NCBI GenBank assembly: GCA_045542595.1
Contig: JAZQLI010000005.1
Coordinates: 1-35,937 of the forward strand
Direction of reading: 5' to 3'
Source: Scatosoma sp045542595
GTDB taxonomy: Bacteria; Bacillota; Clostridia; Christensenellales; Borkfalkiaceae
DNA: 35,937 bases
The translations under genes and the position numbers were made by a program. The first letter of the stretch is position 1. Each line of letters opens with the position of its first letter. The notes beneath the pieces are model-generated. The model saw only the letters and a program-made list of their open reading frames with translations, did no database searches and was not told the origin of the DNA. This document shows, piece by piece, positions 34,017 through 35,937 of the stretch.

Positions 34017-34090
34017 CGCTATAGCGAGGAACGTATTTGGCTTGCCAAATACACGATTTTACAAATCGCCTCGTTAGGGGCAACCCCTAA
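34017..34090 (+). other. Multi-hairpin region (three-way-junction-like), possible ncRNA or element site
   Basis: An outer stem CGAGG/CCTCG (34025-34029 with 34069-34073) encloses two perfect hairpins: an 8-bp stem with CTTG loop (34033-34052) and a 6-bp stem with a three-base loop (34054-34068). A third, 7-bp hairpin with CAA loop follows at once (34074-34090). A palindrome at 34017-34026 lies before it. No coding frame spans the region. It could be a structured RNA, a leader, or a DNA site (transfer or replication origin, or protein-binding arm). The rest of 33755-34187 holds the terminator, the leader ORF and the promoter described separately. Confidence 0.5.
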
Positions 34091-34127
34091 TACCCGAAGA
34101 AATTTTTAAACGTTTCACACAAAACGC

Positions 34128-34156
34128 TTGACAATACCGTGATAGCACGGTATAAT
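34128..34156 (+). promoter_or_regulatory. Consensus promoter with palindromic operator
   Basis: TTGACA (34128-34133) and TATAAT (34151-34156) are perfect consensus boxes with 17 bases between them. Filling the spacer and entering the -10 box is a perfect palindrome, ATACCGTG/ATAG/CACGGTAT (34134-34153). A protein bound there would block the promoter. The next gene encodes a ribbon-helix-helix-like protein, the usual self-repressor for such sites. Confidence 0.85.
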
Positions 34157-34187
34157 AGACTTACATAAAAAGTAAGGAGAAAGTCAA

Positions 34188-34412
34188 ATGGAGAAACAAT
34201 TAACGCCGAAACAAAAGGCAAGGCAAAAGTATGAACTTTTGCACAAGGAAGAGCGCGAAAAGGCAACTAAGCAATTCAATACACGACTTCCCGTGAAAGA
34301 GTATGACGAAATTACTTCGTTCTTAAAAAGCAAAGGTATTGCGAAAGTAGATTTAATACGAATTGCATACCAAACGCTTAAAGAAGAACAATCACAGCGG
34401 AACACATTATAG
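34188..34412 (+). CDS. Ribbon-helix-helix (Arc/CopG-like) DNA-binding protein
   Basis: A 74-residue protein; AAGGAGA at 34174-34180 is seven bases before ATG 34188. After a basic, charged N-terminal helix (to about 28) comes the RHH pattern: a strand KQFNTRLPV (about 29-37), helix KEYDEITSFLKSKGI, turn, and helix AKVDLIRIAYQTLKEE. RHH dimers bind palindromic DNA, and the perfect palindrome in its promoter is a likely own site. Position directly before the integrase gene suggests an element regulator, perhaps with an excisionase-like role. Family call from pattern only. Confidence 0.75.
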   Translation: MEKQLTPKQKARQKYELLHKEEREKATKQFNTRLPVKEYDEITSFLKSKGIAKVDLIRIAYQTLKEEQSQRNTL

Positions 34413-34535
34413 TGCTTAATACACCCGTAACGTCGGGAATTAGAAAGGAGAAAAATTATAAAATAGGGCAACCGTGCTTATCTTTCCGTTAAAAGTGCGG
34501 TTATCAACCCTATACAATAAAAACAATAAGGAGAT

Positions 34536-35783
34536 TTGAAATATAAGGATATACAGGAGATTTTAAACATTTTACAGGAGATACCCAATGAAAGGAAACG
34601 AGACGAAGCAATCCGTTTGATTTTACAAACGGCAAACGATACGATTACGTGTGAGACGTTGTTGTCGTTGCTTTCAAGGGAACCAATACAAAAAGAACAA
34701 ACAATCAAACAGCGGGATGAAACATTGTTTTTGAAATTTACAAATAAGGAGATTTCAAATATGCCAGAAAGATTTAGAAAAGAGTTTATCCTGCAAGATA
34801 GAGTGGTCCATTGTCTTAAAAGGAAAAGTGGTAAACGTACGTATAATTATATGATTCGCTATCGAAGAAACGGTTTGTCTATCGTGGCAACTAGCAATAA
34901 TTTAGAAGAAGCGAAAGCGAAGTTTATCAAAAAATTGAACGAATACGGAAATGAGAATACTAACAAGAAAACACGTTCAAAAACGGTAAACGGCGTATCC
35001 ATCAACTTTCACGAGTTTTCAACCTATTATTTTGAAAATTACCGAAAGAGAAAGGTTTCATCGCAAACGTATTATAACGATATGTGTCGTTATAAAAATC
35101 ACGTTAGACCATATTTTGGAAATAAAAACGTGGGCGAAATAACGCCTGCGGAATGTCAAAAACTGTTAGACGGATTTTTAGAAAAAGGTATGACGAAAAC
35201 GAATAATGAGATATACTCGCTATTAAACGGTATCTTCAAGATGGCAATCGCGTATAACCTAATTACCCAAAATCCGTTGAGTGTCGTAGTCATCGAAAAG
35301 CATCAATGTAAACACGGTAAAGCGTTGACAAAAGCCGAGGAGAAACTCCTTTTAGAACAAAACAAGGGCACGAAATACGAAAAGATTTTTGCGCTTGGAT
35401 TGTATACAGGACTTCGTCCAAACGAGTATGAAACGGCAAGAGTGGAAGGTAATTTCATTGTCGCTAAAAACTCTAAGCGAAAAGGTGGAAAGGTAGAATA
35501 TAAAAAAATACCGATTTCACCAATGTTGAAACCGTATTTCAAGAAAGAAAAGAGTATGGATATGCCAGGATTGCAATATATCCGTGAGCAGTTCAATAAA
35601 GCGTTGCCAAGTCATATTTTGTACGACTTGCGAACTACCTTTTATACGAGATGTGAAGAGTGCGGTGTTGCACCGCCTGCGAGAGACCATTTTGTTGGAC
35701 ATAGCAGTAGCGTTCTTAACGCGACGTATACCGATTTTTCAGACGAGTACCTTTTAAAGGAAGGAAAGAAACTCGTTTGGTAG
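34536..35783 (+). CDS. Tyrosine integrase of a mobile element
   Basis: A 415-codon frame from TTG 34536; ATG 34761 is an alternative start with AAGGAG nine bases before it. The shorter form of 340 residues still holds all domains. In long-form numbering: an arm-binding-type beta domain (about 90-140, YMIRYRRNGLSIVATSNN), a SAM-like core-binding domain (about 155-250), and the catalytic domain with Arg294 (TGLRPNE), Lys in KNSKRKGG (311-318), Arg366 (YDLRTTF), His389 (VGHSS) and Tyr398 (ATYTDFS). The His of the usual HxxR motif is Tyr363. It acts on DNA by strand exchange to integrate and excise its element. Its 3' end matches the pseudogene at 691-751. An early stem (AGGG/AACCG with CGGTT/CCCT) lies upstream at about 34464-34512. 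Confidence 0.9.
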   Translation: MKYKDIQEILNILQEIPNERKRDEAIRLILQTANDTITCETLLSLLSREPIQKEQTIKQRDETLFLKFTNKEISNMPERFRKEFILQDRVVHCLKRKSGKRTYNYMIRYRRNGLSIVATSNNLEEAKAKFIKKLNEYGNENTNKKTRSKTVNGVSINFHEFSTYYFENYRKRKVSSQTYYNDMCRYKNHVRPYFGNKNVGEITPAECQKLLDGFLEKGMTKTNNEIYSLLNGIFKMAIAYNLITQNPLSVVVIEKHQCKHGKALTKAEEKLLLEQNKGTKYEKIFALGLYTGLRPNEYETARVEGNFIVAKNSKRKGGKVEYKKIPISPMLKPYFKKEKSMDMPGLQYIREQFNKALPSHILYDLRTTFYTRCEECGVAPPARDHFVGHSSSVLNATYTDFSDEYLLKEGKKLVW

Positions 35784-35878
35784 ATAGCGGAGACACAATT
35801 TTTATGTGCCAAAACATGTACCAAAACTTGACAAAAACGCGTGCAAAACGTAAAAACAACTAAATATTTATACAAAAA
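35724..35878 (+). repeat. Right copy of diverged direct repeat (integrase tail plus downstream sequence)
   Basis: Pairs with 691-833, as described there. This copy includes the intact integrase C-terminus, the TAG at 35781-35783 and about 95 bases of non-coding DNA with CCAAAAC twice. It is placed where the element end or attachment site would be expected, next to the integrase. Confidence 0.7.
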
Positions 35879-35890
35879 TGCAAAGAAAAA

Positions 35891-35924
35891 ACCCATTTAT
35901 GCATGTTTTCTTGCATAAATGGGT
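35891..35924. terminator. Perfect 13-bp inverted repeat after the integrase
   Basis: 35891-35903 pairs perfectly with 35912-35924 around an eight-base loop. It is preceded by an A-run and followed by AATTTT, so it may be a weak terminator for either strand. Because it lies at the likely element end, a role as an integration or end-recognition site is also possible. Confidence 0.5.
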
Positions 35925-35937
35925 AATTTTGGTGGAC

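Noticed and set aside
34025..34090. CRISPR-like or tandem repeat array
   Set aside because: The hairpins differ in sequence and spacing and there are no repeated units with unique spacers; it is a folded structure rather than an array.

Overview
The window looks like chromosomal DNA of an AT-rich, low-GC Gram-positive bacterium, most likely an uncultured anaerobic Clostridia-type member of the Bacillota. The reasons are strong GGAGG-type ribosome binding sites, TTGACA/TATAAT promoters, lipoproteins with long Ser-rich linkers after the lipobox, and an ABC sugar importer with no ATPase gene of its own. The order or family cannot be fixed from the sequence alone.

Layout. (a) 1-836: the C-terminal half of a HipA-like kinase cut by the window edge, then a short decayed 3' end of a tyrosine integrase. 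(b) 946-3835: a two-gene operon with a clear promoter, encoding a PHP-type metallohydrolase and a histidine-phosphatase/metallophosphoesterase fusion. (c) 4120-7720: an AraC regulator on the minus strand, divergent from three coupled genes (laminin-G-like protein, CBM9-like protein, GH28 glycosidase), all without signal peptides. (d) 7817-22452: a structured leader, then two ABC permeases, a sugar-binding lipoprotein, a DUF4091 lipoprotein and four further exported proteins built largely from one recurring beta-rich module, with a 43-residue small protein between them. (e) 22534-33754: cytoplasmic genes, almost all overlapping or within a few bases: two DUF4832 GH-like proteins, an Eis-like GNAT, a DUF5107/TPR protein, a tandem pair of SGNH hydrolases, an amidohydrolase, a second GNAT-fold acyltransferase, a metallo-beta-lactamase-fold protein and a sugar-isomerase-like TIM barrel. 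(f) 33878-35924: a small mobile-element module with a terminator, a tiny leader ORF, a multi-hairpin region, a ribbon-helix-helix protein behind a palindromic operator, and a tyrosine integrase.

Working model (inference): (c)-(e) form a Gram-positive polysaccharide-utilisation locus. The surface lipoproteins bind and perhaps trim a glycan, the ABC importer takes up decorated oligosaccharides with an ATPase encoded elsewhere, and the cytoplasmic GH28, DUF4832, SGNH, amidohydrolase and acyltransferase enzymes process the backbone and its acyl or amide substituents. GH28 hints at a galacturonate- or rhamnogalacturonan-type substrate, but the exact glycan is not determined.

The most interesting points are the module family repeated across five exported proteins, the small DVITAS protein missed by longer-ORF thresholds, the structured leader before the transporter, the phosphatase fusion, the ribbon-helix-helix/operator/three-way-junction module beside the integrase, and the fact that the whole 33-kb catabolic region lies between two related integrase 3' ends.
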